A DNA stretch of 64,000 nucleotides from Pseudomonas migulae. Lineage in GTDB: Bacteria > Pseudomonadota > Gammaproteobacteria > Pseudomonadales > Pseudomonadaceae. The translations under genes and the position numbers were made by a program. Positions 30,116 through 38,276 of the stretch are shown here, one piece after another (position 1 is the stretch's first letter; each line of letters starts with the position of its first letter). The stretch is taken from NCBI RefSeq assembly GCF_024169315.1, contig NZ_JALJWR010000001.1:2501501-2565500 (forward strand), in the 5' to 3' direction. Under the pieces are notes generated by a model, which saw nothing but the letters and a program-made list of their open reading frames with translations, had not been told where the DNA came from and did not search any database.

Positions 30116-32005
30116 ATGAACAAAAACCTGCGCTTCAGCCATAAAATCCTGCTTGCCGCCGCCCTCATCGTCATTGCCGCGTTCGCCTCGTTCACCCTGT
30201 ACAACGACTATTTGCAGCGCAACGCCATTCGCGAGGACCTGGACAACTACCTCAATGAGATGGGTGACGTCACCGCCAACAATATCCAGACCTGGCTGGC
30301 GGGTCGCATCCTGCTGATCGAAAGCCTTGCCCAGAACATCGCCCTCAACCCGGAACAAACCAACGTTGCTCACCTGCTCGAGCAGAAAGCTCTCACGTCG
30401 ACCTTCATGGCATCCTACCTGGGCGATGCCACCGGCAGCTTCACCATCCGCCCGGATGCAAAAATGCCTGACGGCTTCGACCCACGGGTCCGCCCTTGGT
30501 ACAAAGGTGCGGAAAGCAGCAGCACCTCGACCCTGACCGAGCCGTACATCGACGCGGCCACCGGCCAACTGATCATCTCCATGGCCACCGCCTCGAAAAA
30601 GGCCGGCCAAAGTGTCGGCGTTGTGGGCGGCGACCTGAGCCTGCAAACCCTGATCGACACCCTCAGCGCCCGTAACTTCGACGGCATGGGTTATGCGTTC
30701 CTGGTCAGCGCAGACGGCAAGATCCTGGTGCACCCGGACAAAGCGCTGGTGATGAAATCCCTGAGCGAGGCGTACCCGAAAAACACCCCGCGCATCAGCA
30801 GCGACTTCAGTGAAGTGGAGGTCGACGGCAAGACCCGCATCGTCACGTTCACCCCGATCAAAGGCCTGCCCTCGGTCAACTGGTACATCGGTCTGTCGGT
30901 GGACAAGGAAAAAGCCTTCTCGATGCTCAGCGAATTCCGCGCCTCGGCGGTCGTCGCGACTGTCATCGCGGTCGCGATCATCATCGCCCTGCTGGGCATG
31001 TTGATCCGCCTCCTGATCCAGCCGCTGCACGTCATGACCCGCGCCATGGCGGACATCGCCGACGGCGAAGGCGACCTGACCAAACGCCTGACGATCCAGA
31101 ACAACGATGAATTCGGCGTGCTCGGCACTGCGTTCAACCGTTTCGTGGAGCGCATTCACGGTTCGATCCGCGAAGTGTCCTCGGCGACCGGGCAGGTCAA
31201 CGAAGTCGCCCTGCGCGTGGTCGCGGCCTCCAACTCGTCGATGTACAACTCCGACCAGCAGGCTTCGCGCACCAGCAGCGTCGCCGCCGCCATCAACCAG
31301 CTCGGTGCCGCGGCCCAGGAAATTGCGCGCAACGCCGCCCAGGCGTCGAGTCAGGCCAGCGACGCCCGCAGCCTGGCCGAAGATGGCCAGCAAGTGGTGG
31401 ATCGCAGCATTGTCGCGATGAACCAACTGTCGAGCATGCTCAGCGCCTCGAGCAGCAACATCGAATCGCTGAACAGCAAAACCGTGAACATCGGGCAGAT
31501 TCTCGAAGTGATCACCAGCATTTCCCAGCAAACCAACCTGCTGGCGCTCAATGCCGCGATCGAGGCGGCCCGTGCCGGTGAAGCCGGGCGTGGCTTTGCC
31601 GTGGTGGCCGATGAGGTGCGCAACCTGGCGCACCGCACACAGGAATCGGCGCAACAGGTGCAGACCATGATCGAGGAGCTGCAAGTCGGCGCCCGCGAAT
31701 CCGTCAGCACCATGAGCGACAGCCAGCGTCACAGCCAGGACAGCGTGGAAATCGCCAACCTGGCGGGCGAGCGCCTGAACAGCGTGACCTTGCGCATTGG
31801 CGAGATTGACGGGATGAACCAGTCGGTGGCCACTGCGACCGAGGAACAGACGGCGGTGGTCGAGTCGATCAATGTCGACATCACCGAGATCAACACGCTG
31901 AACCAGGAAGGCGTGGAAAACCTGCAATCGACGTTGCGGGCGTGTTCCGACCTGGAGCAGCAGGCGGCGCGTCTCAAGCAATTGGTGGGCAGCTTCAGGA
32001 TTTAA
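30116..32005 (+). CDS. Methyl-accepting chemotaxis protein with dCACHE amino-acid sensor, PctA/B/C type
   Basis: 629 residues from the ATG at 30116 ([26 protein letters not shown]). TM1 is about 10-29. The dCACHE ligand domain is about 33-270, TM2 about 275-298, then HAMP and the signalling domain. The signalling tip is [46 protein letters not shown]. The ligand pocket has R126, W128, Y129, Y144, D146 and D173, the PctA amino-acid motif, but Phe121 replaces the usual tyrosine. It likely senses amino acids in the periplasm and controls CheA. The neighbourhood corresponds to the PAO1 pct region. Confidence 0.92.
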   Translation: MNKNLRFSHKILLAAALIVIAAFASFTLYNDYLQRNAIREDLDNYLNEMGDVTANNIQTWLAGRILLIESLAQNIALNPEQTNVAHLLEQKALTSTFMASYLGDATGSFTIRPDAKMPDGFDPRVRPWYKGAESSSTSTLTEPYIDAATGQLIISMATASKKAGQSVGVVGGDLSLQTLIDTLSARNFDGMGYAFLVSADGKILVHPDKALVMKSLSEAYPKNTPRISSDFSEVEVDGKTRIVTFTPIKGLPSVNWYIGLSVDKEKAFSMLSEFRASAVVATVIAVAIIIALLGMLIRLLIQPLHVMTRAMADIADGEGDLTKRLTIQNNDEFGVLGTAFNRFVERIHGSIREVSSATGQVNEVALRVVAASNSSMYNSDQQASRTSSVAAAINQLGAAAQEIARNAAQASSQASDARSLAEDGQQVVDRSIVAMNQLSSMLSASSSNIESLNSKTVNIGQILEVITSISQQTNLLALNAAIEAARAGEAGRGFAVVADEVRNLAHRTQESAQQVQTMIEELQVGARESVSTMSDSQRHSQDSVEIANLAGERLNSVTLRIGEIDGMNQSVATATEEQTAVVESINVDITEINTLNQEGVENLQSTLRACSDLEQQAARLKQLVGSFRI

Positions 32006-32018
32006 ATCGTGCTTGCGG

Positions 32019-32120
32019 GCCCCTTCGCGGGCAAGCCCGCTCCCACAGTGATCCCGGTCGCACACATCATTTGTGTCCACCAAAGATCATTGTGGGAGCG
32101 GGCTTGCCCGCGATGAGGCC
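32019..32120. repeat. REPIN-type inverted repeat
   Basis: GGCCCCTTCGCGGGCAAGCC near 32018 and the inverted TGTGGGAGCGGGCTTGCCCG near 32091 flank about 45 bp. It lies between the chemoreceptor and the glycan operon. Confidence 0.9.
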
Positions 32121-32228
32121 CTTCCAGACACCGCACAACTTGTTGCCTCCGCCACAAAACCCCAACCGAACATCTATCCTTCATAAAGGTCAACCAAGGG
32201 AGAACAACGGACCGGAGGAATGCTCATC

Positions 32229-33341
32229 GTGCATATCGCTGACATAACCATGTTCTACGCCCCTGCCAGCGGTGGCGTGCGCACGTATCTGGATGCTAAA
32301 CACCGTCGCCTGGGCATAAAGCCCGGCATTCGTCACAGCCTGTTGATCCCTGGCTCACACCTGAGTGAACAGGATGGCATTTTCACGGTTCCGGCCCCCG
32401 CCCTGCCCTTCGGCAAGGGTTACCGTTTCCCTCTCCGTCTCGCGCCCTGGCGCAATGTCCTGCAGGCGTTGCAGCCCGATCTGATTGAAGTCGGCGATCC
32501 GTACCTCACGGCCTGGGCGGCGCTCGATGCCCGTCGCCAACTCGATGTGCCGGTGATCGGCTTTTATCACTCGGACCTGCCGCTGCTGGTCAGCAACCGC
32601 ATGGGCAACTGGGTCACCACCAATGTCGAGGCCTATGTCAGCAAGCTCTACGGCAACTTCGACCGGGTGCTGGCGCCGAGCCGGATCATGGCCGACAAAT
32701 TGATCAGCCTCGGCGTGAAGAACGTTTTCGTCCAACCGCTGGGTGTCGACCTGCACACCTTCCATCCCGATGCACGAGACCCGGGCCTGCGCGCGGAATT
32801 GGGCATCGATGAAAATACCCATCTGCTGATTTTCGCCGGGCGCGGTTCCAAGGAAAAAAACCTGCCGGTGTTGCTCGACTGCATGAAACGCCTGGGCCGC
32901 CGCTATCACTTGCTACTGGTGGGCTCGTCGATGCCGGCGGCGGTGCCGGATAACGTGACCGTGGTCGATGAGTTCTGCCCGGCGACGCAAGTGGCGAGGC
33001 TGATGGCCAGTGCCGATGCGCTGGTACACGCCGGCGATCAGGAAACCTTCGGCTTGGTGATTCTCGAAGCCATGGCCTGCGGCATTCCGGTGGTGGCCGT
33101 GGCAGCCGGGGCCTTCAAGGAAATCATCAACGCGGAATGCGGCCTGCTTTGCGCGCCGAACAACTCGATGGCGATGGCCAATGCCGTACGGGAGCTGTTC
33201 AGTTCGGGCAGTGCCGTTTTGGGCCAACAGGCCCGCAGTCATGTCGAGCGACATTATTCCTGGGACACGGTGGTCAACAGCCTGCTGGGCCATTATCACG
33301 CCGTCCTCGGCAGCCAATGGCCGCGGATCGCCAATGGCTGA
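32229..33341 (+). CDS. GT4-type glycosyltransferase
   Basis: 370 residues if GTG 32229 is the start. GGAGG at 32214-32218 is 10 nt before it but only 1 nt before the in-frame ATG at 32220. The N-terminus HIADITMFYAPASGGVRTYL has the glycine-rich acceptor-side loop of GT-B enzymes. The C-terminal half has FAGRGSKEKNLPVLLDCM and the E-x7-E motif ETFGLVILEAMACGIPVVAV. Donor and acceptor are unknown. It is first in an operon with a deacetylase (8-nt overlap) and a flippase-like protein (4-nt overlap). Confidence 0.88.
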   Translation: MHIADITMFYAPASGGVRTYLDAKHRRLGIKPGIRHSLLIPGSHLSEQDGIFTVPAPALPFGKGYRFPLRLAPWRNVLQALQPDLIEVGDPYLTAWAALDARRQLDVPVIGFYHSDLPLLVSNRMGNWVTTNVEAYVSKLYGNFDRVLAPSRIMADKLISLGVKNVFVQPLGVDLHTFHPDARDPGLRAELGIDENTHLLIFAGRGSKEKNLPVLLDCMKRLGRRYHLLLVGSSMPAAVPDNVTVVDEFCPATQVARLMASADALVHAGDQETFGLVILEAMACGIPVVAVAAGAFKEIINAECGLLCAPNNSMAMANAVRELFSSGSAVLGQQARSHVERHYSWDTVVNSLLGHYHAVLGSQWPRIANG

Positions 33342-34110
33342 GCCCATGAACGCGCCCAGCCTGCTGTTGGTGTTGCACGACGTCGCGCCGCAAACCTGGG
33401 CCGACTACCAACCCTTTGTCGAAGCCATCGACGCCTTGGGCGAGGTGCCGATGACCTGGCTGGTGGTGCCGGATTTTCACAAGCACAACTCGCTGGACGC
33501 TCATCCGGAATTTCGGCGGTTGCTCAACCACCGTGTCGCCCGAGGTGACGAACTGGCGCTGCACGGCTATTTTCATTGCGATGAAAGCCCGACGCCCCTC
33601 ACACCACGAGACTGGTTCATGCGCCGCATCTATACCCACGAAGGCGAGTTTTACAGCCTGTCACAGGAAGCGGCCCTCGCACGCCTGCATGCCGGCATTG
33701 ACATGTTCCATCGCTACCACTGGCCGCTGGAGGGTTTCGTCGCCCCGGCCTGGCTGATGAGCGAAGGGACACGCCAGGCCTTGCGCCAGCTACCCCTGAG
33801 TTACACCAGCGATCCACAGCACCTGTATCGCCTGCCCGATTTCACTCCGGTCGATGCGCCGGGCTTGGTCTGGAGTGCACGCAGTCCCTGGCGTCGGGGT
33901 GTGTCGAAGCTGGTCAGCGATCAGCGTGAACACCGCTGGCGTCACGCTCCGGTGATTCGCCTGGGTTTGCACCCGGTGGACATGCGTCACCCCTTCTCAC
34001 GCAATTATTGGCTGCAAACCCTCAAGCGCCTGCTCGACGAGGGCCGTGTGCCGATGACCAAGGCGCAGTGGCTGGCGCAGCACGACAACCGTGCCGGGCG
34101 CGCCGCATGA
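33334..34110 (+). CDS. Polysaccharide deacetylase-like protein (DUF2334)
   Basis: 258 residues from ATG 33334 (MAEPMNAPSLLLVLHDVAP); ATG 33346 is an alternative. Carbohydrate esterase 4-like metal residues appear as HDVAP near the N-terminus and HGYFH after RGDELAL. A later segment, WPLEGFVAPAWLMSEGTRQALRQL, matches the DUF2334 arm. It has no signal peptide, so the likely substrate is a cytoplasmic lipid- or nucleotide-linked sugar. It overlaps the glycosyltransferase by 8 nt. Confidence 0.86.
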   Translation: MAEPMNAPSLLLVLHDVAPQTWADYQPFVEAIDALGEVPMTWLVVPDFHKHNSLDAHPEFRRLLNHRVARGDELALHGYFHCDESPTPLTPRDWFMRRIYTHEGEFYSLSQEAALARLHAGIDMFHRYHWPLEGFVAPAWLMSEGTRQALRQLPLSYTSDPQHLYRLPDFTPVDAPGLVWSARSPWRRGVSKLVSDQREHRWRHAPVIRLGLHPVDMRHPFSRNYWLQTLKRLLDEGRVPMTKAQWLAQHDNRAGRAA

Positions 34111-35102
34111 GCCGCGCCATTGTGTTGTTCGTCGCGCTGCTCGCTGCGGTGCTGATTCCGCTGTTACTGGGCGGCAACCAGACCTGGTCGCGACTGCAGA
34201 GTTTTCCATTGAACTGGCTGTTGATCATGTTCGGCATGATCCTGCTGTGCTGGGTGGTCAACACGATGCGCTTGCGTCTTTTGCTGGGTGATCAGCGCGA
34301 CAAGGTCAGCCCGGTCAAAAGCCTGGGGGTGGTAATGGCGGCCGAGTTCGCCTACTGCGCCACTCCGGGCGGCAGCGGCGGACCGCTGACGATCATGGCG
34401 CTGCTGGCGCGCAACGGCGTGCGCCCGGCACGGGGTAGCGCCGTTTTCGCCATGGATCAACTGAGCGATCTGCTGTTCTTTCTCTGTGCGTTGAGCGGGA
34501 TTCTGATTTATGCGCTGTTCCAGCACCTCAGTGAGCGCATGGAATGGTTGCTGACGGTCAGCGCCATTTCGATGTTCGGCGGGCTGCTCAGTTGCGTGGT
34601 GATCGCGCGCTATCATCGGCTGCTGATTCGTCTGAGTGGGCGTTTGCTCGTTCGTCTTAGCGTCAAAGGCTCCACGCGAATGCGCTGGGCACGAAAACTC
34701 CTGCATTTCCTGGCGGCGTTTACTGACACGCTGAAACTGCCGGTTCAGACGTTGATCAAGGTGTTTGTCCTGACGTGTGTGCATTGGGTCCTGCGCTACA
34801 GCGTGTTGTATCTGGCGTTGCGTGGGCTCGGCGCGGATTTGCAGTGGGCCTGGAGTTTTCTGATTCAGATGCTTTCGCTGAGCGCAGGGCAATTCAGCCT
34901 GTTGCCGGGCGGCGCAGGGGCGGCGGAATTGACCTCGGCGGCGTTGCTGGCGCCCATGGTAGGGAAATCCACGGCGGCGGCGGCGATTCTGATTTGGCGG
35001 GCGGTGACTTATTACTTTTATCTGGTGGTCGGGGGACCGGTGTTTTTGTTGATGCTTGGGCGGCCGTTGTTGAAGAAGTTGATGAGGTTTCGGCAGGCTT
35101 AG
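34107..35102 (+). CDS. Lysylphosphatidylglycerol synthetase-type membrane protein (UPF0104/YbhN family)
   Basis: 331 residues from the ATG at 34107, overlapping the deacetylase stop as ATGA. About eight hydrophobic segments are visible (VLFVALLAAVLIPLLLGG, WLLIMFGMILLCWVVNTMRL and others). The family region EFAYCATPGGSGGPLTIMALLARNG and the late QFSLLPGGAGAAELTSAALL are typical of PF03706. It lacks the soluble synthetase domain of MprF, so it is more likely a lipid or glycolipid translocase than an aminoacyl transferase. Operon context suggests transport of the product of the two upstream enzymes. Confidence 0.86.
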   Translation: MSRAIVLFVALLAAVLIPLLLGGNQTWSRLQSFPLNWLLIMFGMILLCWVVNTMRLRLLLGDQRDKVSPVKSLGVVMAAEFAYCATPGGSGGPLTIMALLARNGVRPARGSAVFAMDQLSDLLFFLCALSGILIYALFQHLSERMEWLLTVSAISMFGGLLSCVVIARYHRLLIRLSGRLLVRLSVKGSTRMRWARKLLHFLAAFTDTLKLPVQTLIKVFVLTCVHWVLRYSVLYLALRGLGADLQWAWSFLIQMLSLSAGQFSLLPGGAGAAELTSAALLAPMVGKSTAAAAILIWRAVTYYFYLVVGGPVFLLMLGRPLLKKLMRFRQA

Positions 35103-35469
35103 GGGGTGTTTTTTTTGTGTACATATCCGTTGCTGCGGTAACGGCTAATATTGGTTCCGCTTTTACAGCGGGTTACTTGGAAAAGCGCCAAGTAACCAAG
35201 CGCCCAGCGCCCCTGACGTACGGTGGCTCGCCTGGGCTCGCCATGCCCTCACTCCGGTCCTGCTCCGTGGGCCCGCCGCCATCGGCCATCCATGGCCGGG
35301 GGCGGCTAACCCGGCATCCATGCCGGGTTGCCCACTGCGCAGAACCTGCGCTCGGCCTTCCGACGGGGCAGATCAAGATCAAAAGCCAAAGCGAGGCGGC
35401 CTGAGAGCCGGCCTGAAGTCCGTCAGGATCATCGGCGGTGAACACCAATGTCATGTCCACCAACAATCC

Positions 35470-35571
35470 CTGTGGGAGCTGGCTTGCCAGCGATGAACGT
35501 CCAGACACCGCGCTCATCCAGGCAGCACGCGTCATCGTTAACGACCATCGCTGGCAAGCCAGCTCCCACAG
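35470..35571. repeat. REPIN inside the first 407-bp unit
   Basis: TGTGGGAGCTGGCTTGCCAG at 35471 faces its reverse complement ending near 35571. It is the AGCTGG variant with CCAGCGATG flanks, like the next copy and unlike the AGCGGG copies elsewhere. Confidence 0.92.
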
Positions 35572-35876
35572 GGGAATGCGAAACGCTTCAAACGACAGGT
35601 CGGCCCGCAGGCCGCCTCGCGGTGCTGTGGCGGTACTCGCCCCCTCGTGAGGCCGAGTGGAGGTTCTGCGCAGTGGGCACCGCGGCAAGGATGCCGCGGT
35701 AGCCGCCCCCGGCCATGGATGGCCGATGGCGGCGGGCCCACGGAGCAGGACCGGAAGGAGGGCATGCCGACGGGGCAGATCAAGATCCAAAACCAAAGCG
35801 AGGCGGCCTGATAGCCGGCCTGAAGTTCGTCAGGTTCATCGGGGGTGAACACCAATGTCACGCCCACCAACAATCC

Positions 35877-35978
35877 CTGTGGGAGCTGGCTTGCCAGCGA
35901 TGGACGCCCAGACACCGCGTTCATCCAGGCAGCACGCGTCATCGTTAACGACCATCGCTGGCAAGCCAGCTCCCACAG
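35877..35978. repeat. REPIN inside the second 407-bp unit
   Basis: Same structure and sequence variant as the copy exactly 407 bp upstream, with only a few substitutions in the spacer. Confidence 0.92.
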
Positions 35979-36339
35979 GGGAATGCATACACCTGAAGAA
36001 CAAGGTCGGCCCGCAGGCCGCCTCGCGGTGCTGTGGCGGTGGTCGCCCCCTCGAGAGGCCGAGTGGAGGTTCTGCGCAGTGGGCAACCCGGCATGGATGC
36101 CGGGTTAGCCGCCCCCGGCCATGGATGGCCGATGGCGGCGGGCCCACGGAGCAGGACCGGAAGGAGGGCATGCCGAGCCTTAGCGAGCCACCGAACGAAA
36201 GGGGCAAAAGCGCTTGGTTACTTGGCGCTTCTCCAAGTAACCCGCTGTAAAAGCGGAACCACTATCAGCCGTTACCGCAGCAACGGATATGTACACCATC
36301 AACCAAACGCCGCCCAGCTATAACCTAAATCTCCGGACA

Positions 36340-36537
36340 TCAAAGCTTCTTCGCCAGTACCCCATCACCAGCAGGCACAATCTCAGACTCAGAATTCAAC
36401 GCCTCCCACAACTCCTCCGCCCCAGGAAACTCCGTCCCATCCTCAGGGCTCAAGTCATCCGGATCATAGCGGCTCAAACACCCCTCCCCCAATGTAGCGG
36501 GGGCTTTGGAAGTGGCTTTGTCCAGTGGATCGGCCAT
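36340..36537 (-). CDS. Small acidic hypothetical protein
   Basis: 65 residues, MADPLDKATSKAPATLGEGC... ending VLAKKL. TGAGGA lies 7 nt upstream of the ATG at 36535-36537, so this start is preferred to the in-frame ATG 6 nt earlier. The protein is rich in Asp, Glu and Pro (DPDDLSPEDGTEFPGAEELWEAL) and has no membrane segment. I do not recognise a family. It lies downstream of purU on the same strand, separated by a perfect hairpin, and borders the composite repeat. Confidence 0.7.
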   Translation of the reverse strand: MADPLDKATSKAPATLGEGCLSRYDPDDLSPEDGTEFPGAEELWEALNSESEIVPAGDGVLAKKL

Positions 36538-36562
36538 GGTCATATCCTCAGTGCAGAAACGG

Positions 36563-36598
36563 CGAAGGGCCTGAACGATTGAACGCCCAGGCCCTTCG
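36563..36598 (-). other. Perfect hairpin between purU and the 65-residue gene
   Basis: CGAAGGGCCTG (36563-36573) and CAGGCCCTTCG (36588-36598) form an 11-bp perfect stem with a 14-nt loop. On the minus strand it follows the purU stop by 24 nt but is not followed by a T-run. It may be a weak terminator or an RNA end-stabilizing stem. Confidence 0.6.
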
Positions 36599-36622
36599 AA
36601 TTTCAACCGTGTCGTGCGGGTA

Positions 36623-37471
36623 TCAGAACACCACGGTCTTGTTACCATGCACCAGCACCCGGTCTTCCAGGTGATAACGCAGACCACGGGCCAGCACCAT
36701 CTTCTCGACATCACGCCCGAAACGCACCATGTCTTCGATGCTATCGCTGTGGCTGACACGCACCACGTCCTGCTCGATGATCGGGCCGGCGTCCAGCTCT
36801 TCAGTGACATAGTGGCACGTCGCACCAATCAGCTTCACCCCACGCAGGGAAGCCTGGTGATAGGGCTTGGCGCCGACGAACGACGGCAGGAAGCTGTGGT
36901 GAATGTTGATGACCTTGTGCGCATATTCACTGCACAACTCGGGCGGCAGGATTTGCATGTAACGGGCAAGGACCACCACTTCGGCTTCGTGCTGTTTGAC
37001 CAGACGCGAGACTTCGGCGAATGCCGGCTCTTTATCCTGTGGATTGACCGGCACGTGGTAGTAAGGAATACCGTGCCACTCGACCATGCTGCGCAAATCA
37101 TCGTGATTGGAAATCACGCAGGAGATTTCACAGTCCAGTTCATCGCTGTGCCAGCGGTGCAGCAAGTCAGCCAGGCAATGAGACTCGCGGCTGGCCATCA
37201 ACACCACGCGCTTCTTCTGCGCGGTATCGGTGATGCGCCAGTTCATCGAGAACTCTTCGGCAATCGGCGCGAACGCTTCGCGGAAAGCCTCGATACCAAA
37301 AGGCAGAGAATCGGCTCGAATCTCGTGACGCATGAAGAACCAGCCACTGAGATTATCCGAGTGATGGCTCGCTTCAGTGATCCAGCCGTTATGTGACGCC
37401 AGAAAGTTACTGACTTTAGCAACGATGCCGACGCGGTCCGGGCAAGCAATCACTAGCCGAAAAGTGCGCAT
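36623..37471 (-). CDS. purU: Formyltetrahydrofolate deformylase PurU
   Basis: 282 residues from the ATG at 37469-37471 (MRTFRLVIACPDRVGIVAKVSNFLASHNGWITEASHHSD). The first 80 residues are an ACT domain. The rest is a formyltransferase-type catalytic domain with NIHHSFLPSFVGAKPYHQA and GATCHYVTEELDAGPIIEQD, which contain the conserved His and Asp. It hydrolyses 10-formyl-THF to formate and THF, balancing one-carbon pools. The open frame runs 34 codons further upstream without support. It is divergent from mvaT. Confidence 0.95.
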   Translation of the reverse strand: MRTFRLVIACPDRVGIVAKVSNFLASHNGWITEASHHSDNLSGWFFMRHEIRADSLPFGIEAFREAFAPIAEEFSMNWRITDTAQKKRVVLMASRESHCLADLLHRWHSDELDCEISCVISNHDDLRSMVEWHGIPYYHVPVNPQDKEPAFAEVSRLVKQHEAEVVVLARYMQILPPELCSEYAHKVINIHHSFLPSFVGAKPYHQASLRGVKLIGATCHYVTEELDAGPIIEQDVVRVSHSDSIEDMVRFGRDVEKMVLARGLRYHLEDRVLVHGNKTVVF

Positions 37472-37811
37472 GAGGGGGAAACTCCAGAACTTCGCAAAGG
37501 CCGCCATTCTAGCGATTGCGCGGAAAAACTGCAGTATAGATGACACCTTGCCTTGTGCGAGGGTGGCTGGCACAAGCGTTGAAAGCGCCCACTCACCCGC
37601 GCAATGGTGCTCTTGCGGCTAATCTTCAAGTGCTCAATTGTGAATATCTGTGATACCTGCGTCACACTATTTAACTGCACATCCGGCGTACGCCCTATTC
37701 ACGACAACTAATTTAAATAAACACCGGTTTAAATGTTTACTTGATGAAACACCCTGACTATTATTGCCGCACTGTCCCCTGCCATCCAGCGCCAAACATA
37801 AGGTAGTCCCA
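37472..37811. other. Divergent intergenic region purU / mvaT
   Basis: 340 bp without a gene. The 140 bp before mvaT are notably AT-rich (for example around 37700-37745), as is usual in front of genes for H-NS-type proteins that bind their own promoters. I see no exact promoter that I would defend. Confidence 0.55.
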
Positions 37812-38189
37812 ATGTCCTTGATCAACGAATATCGCGCCACCGAAGAAGCTATCAAAGAGCTGCAAGCCCGTTTGAAGAACCTGTCCCAAGACGACAAACT
37901 GCAAACCGAGCTGGAATTCGAAGGCAAACTGCGCACCCTGATGGGCGAATACTCCAAGTCCCTGCGTGACATCATCGCGTTGCTGGATCCAGAATCCAAA
38001 ACCAAGGCACCACGCGGCGGCGCAGTAAAAACTACTGGCACCAAGCGTGCTCGCAAAGTTAAACAATACAAAAACCCGCACAACGGCGAAGTCATCGAAA
38101 CCAAAGGTGGCAACCACAAGACTCTGAAAGAGTGGAAAGCCAAGTGGGGCGGTGACGTGGTTGAAGGCTGGGCTACCCTGCTGGGCTAA
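37812..38189 (+). CDS. mvaT: H-NS-family xenogeneic silencer MvaT
   Basis: 125 residues from the ATG at 37812 (MSLINEYRATEEAIKELQARL). The N-terminal coiled coil for dimerization and oligomerization spans about 1-60. A basic linker follows, then the AT-hook-like DNA-binding domain KRARKVKQYKNPHNGEVIETKGGNHKTLKEWKAKWG. The ending VEGWATLLG matches MvaT rather than MvaU in my memory. MvaT silences AT-rich acquired DNA, which may include the AT-rich accessory genes later in this window. Two stacked hairpins follow the stop codon. Confidence 0.96.
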   Translation: MSLINEYRATEEAIKELQARLKNLSQDDKLQTELEFEGKLRTLMGEYSKSLRDIIALLDPESKTKAPRGGAVKTTGTKRARKVKQYKNPHNGEVIETKGGNHKTLKEWKAKWGGDVVEGWATLLG

Positions 38190-38216
38190 GCCGCAACGCT
38201 TTTCGCTACAAAAAAG

Positions 38217-38268
38217 AACGCCAGCAAACGCTGGCGTTTTTTTATGCCCGGCATTCAGTGCCGGGCAT
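38217..38268 (+). terminator. Terminator after mvaT, followed by a second hairpin
   Basis: AACGCCAGC, loop AAAC, GCTGGCGTT, then TTTTTT (to 38243). A second stem, ATGCCCGGCA-TTCAG-TGCCGGGCAT, follows at once at 38244-38268 and ends 8 nt before the convergent sbcB stop. Confidence 0.88.
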
Positions 38269-38276
38269 TTTCAGTT

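Larger units (their letters stand above)
35117..36296. repeat. 1.18-kb composite repeat with long terminal inverted arms and a tandem 407-bp unit
   Basis: No gene is supported from 35103 to 36339. The left arm (about 35117-35357) and right arm (about 36057-36296) are inverted copies of one another. They begin GTGTACATATCCGTTGCTGC at both outer ends and share the hairpin GGTTACTTGG...CCAAGTAACC and the palindrome AACCCGGCATCCATGCCGGGTT-like element. Between them a 407-bp unit is repeated head to tail (35358-35764 and 35765-36171), each unit carrying one REPIN. Long apparent frames on both strands are a by-product of the GC-rich repeats. Confidence 0.9.

Noticed and set aside
35358..36171. Direct repeats as a possible CRISPR array
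   Set aside because: Only two 407-bp units with near-identical content; no short repeats with unique spacers and no cas genes.
35173..36250. Several 100-200-codon frames on both strands inside the composite repeat
   Set aside because: They repeat the same peptide in each unit (REPIN translation such as CGSWLASD), lack start signals and occur in inverted copies, so they are products of the repeat.
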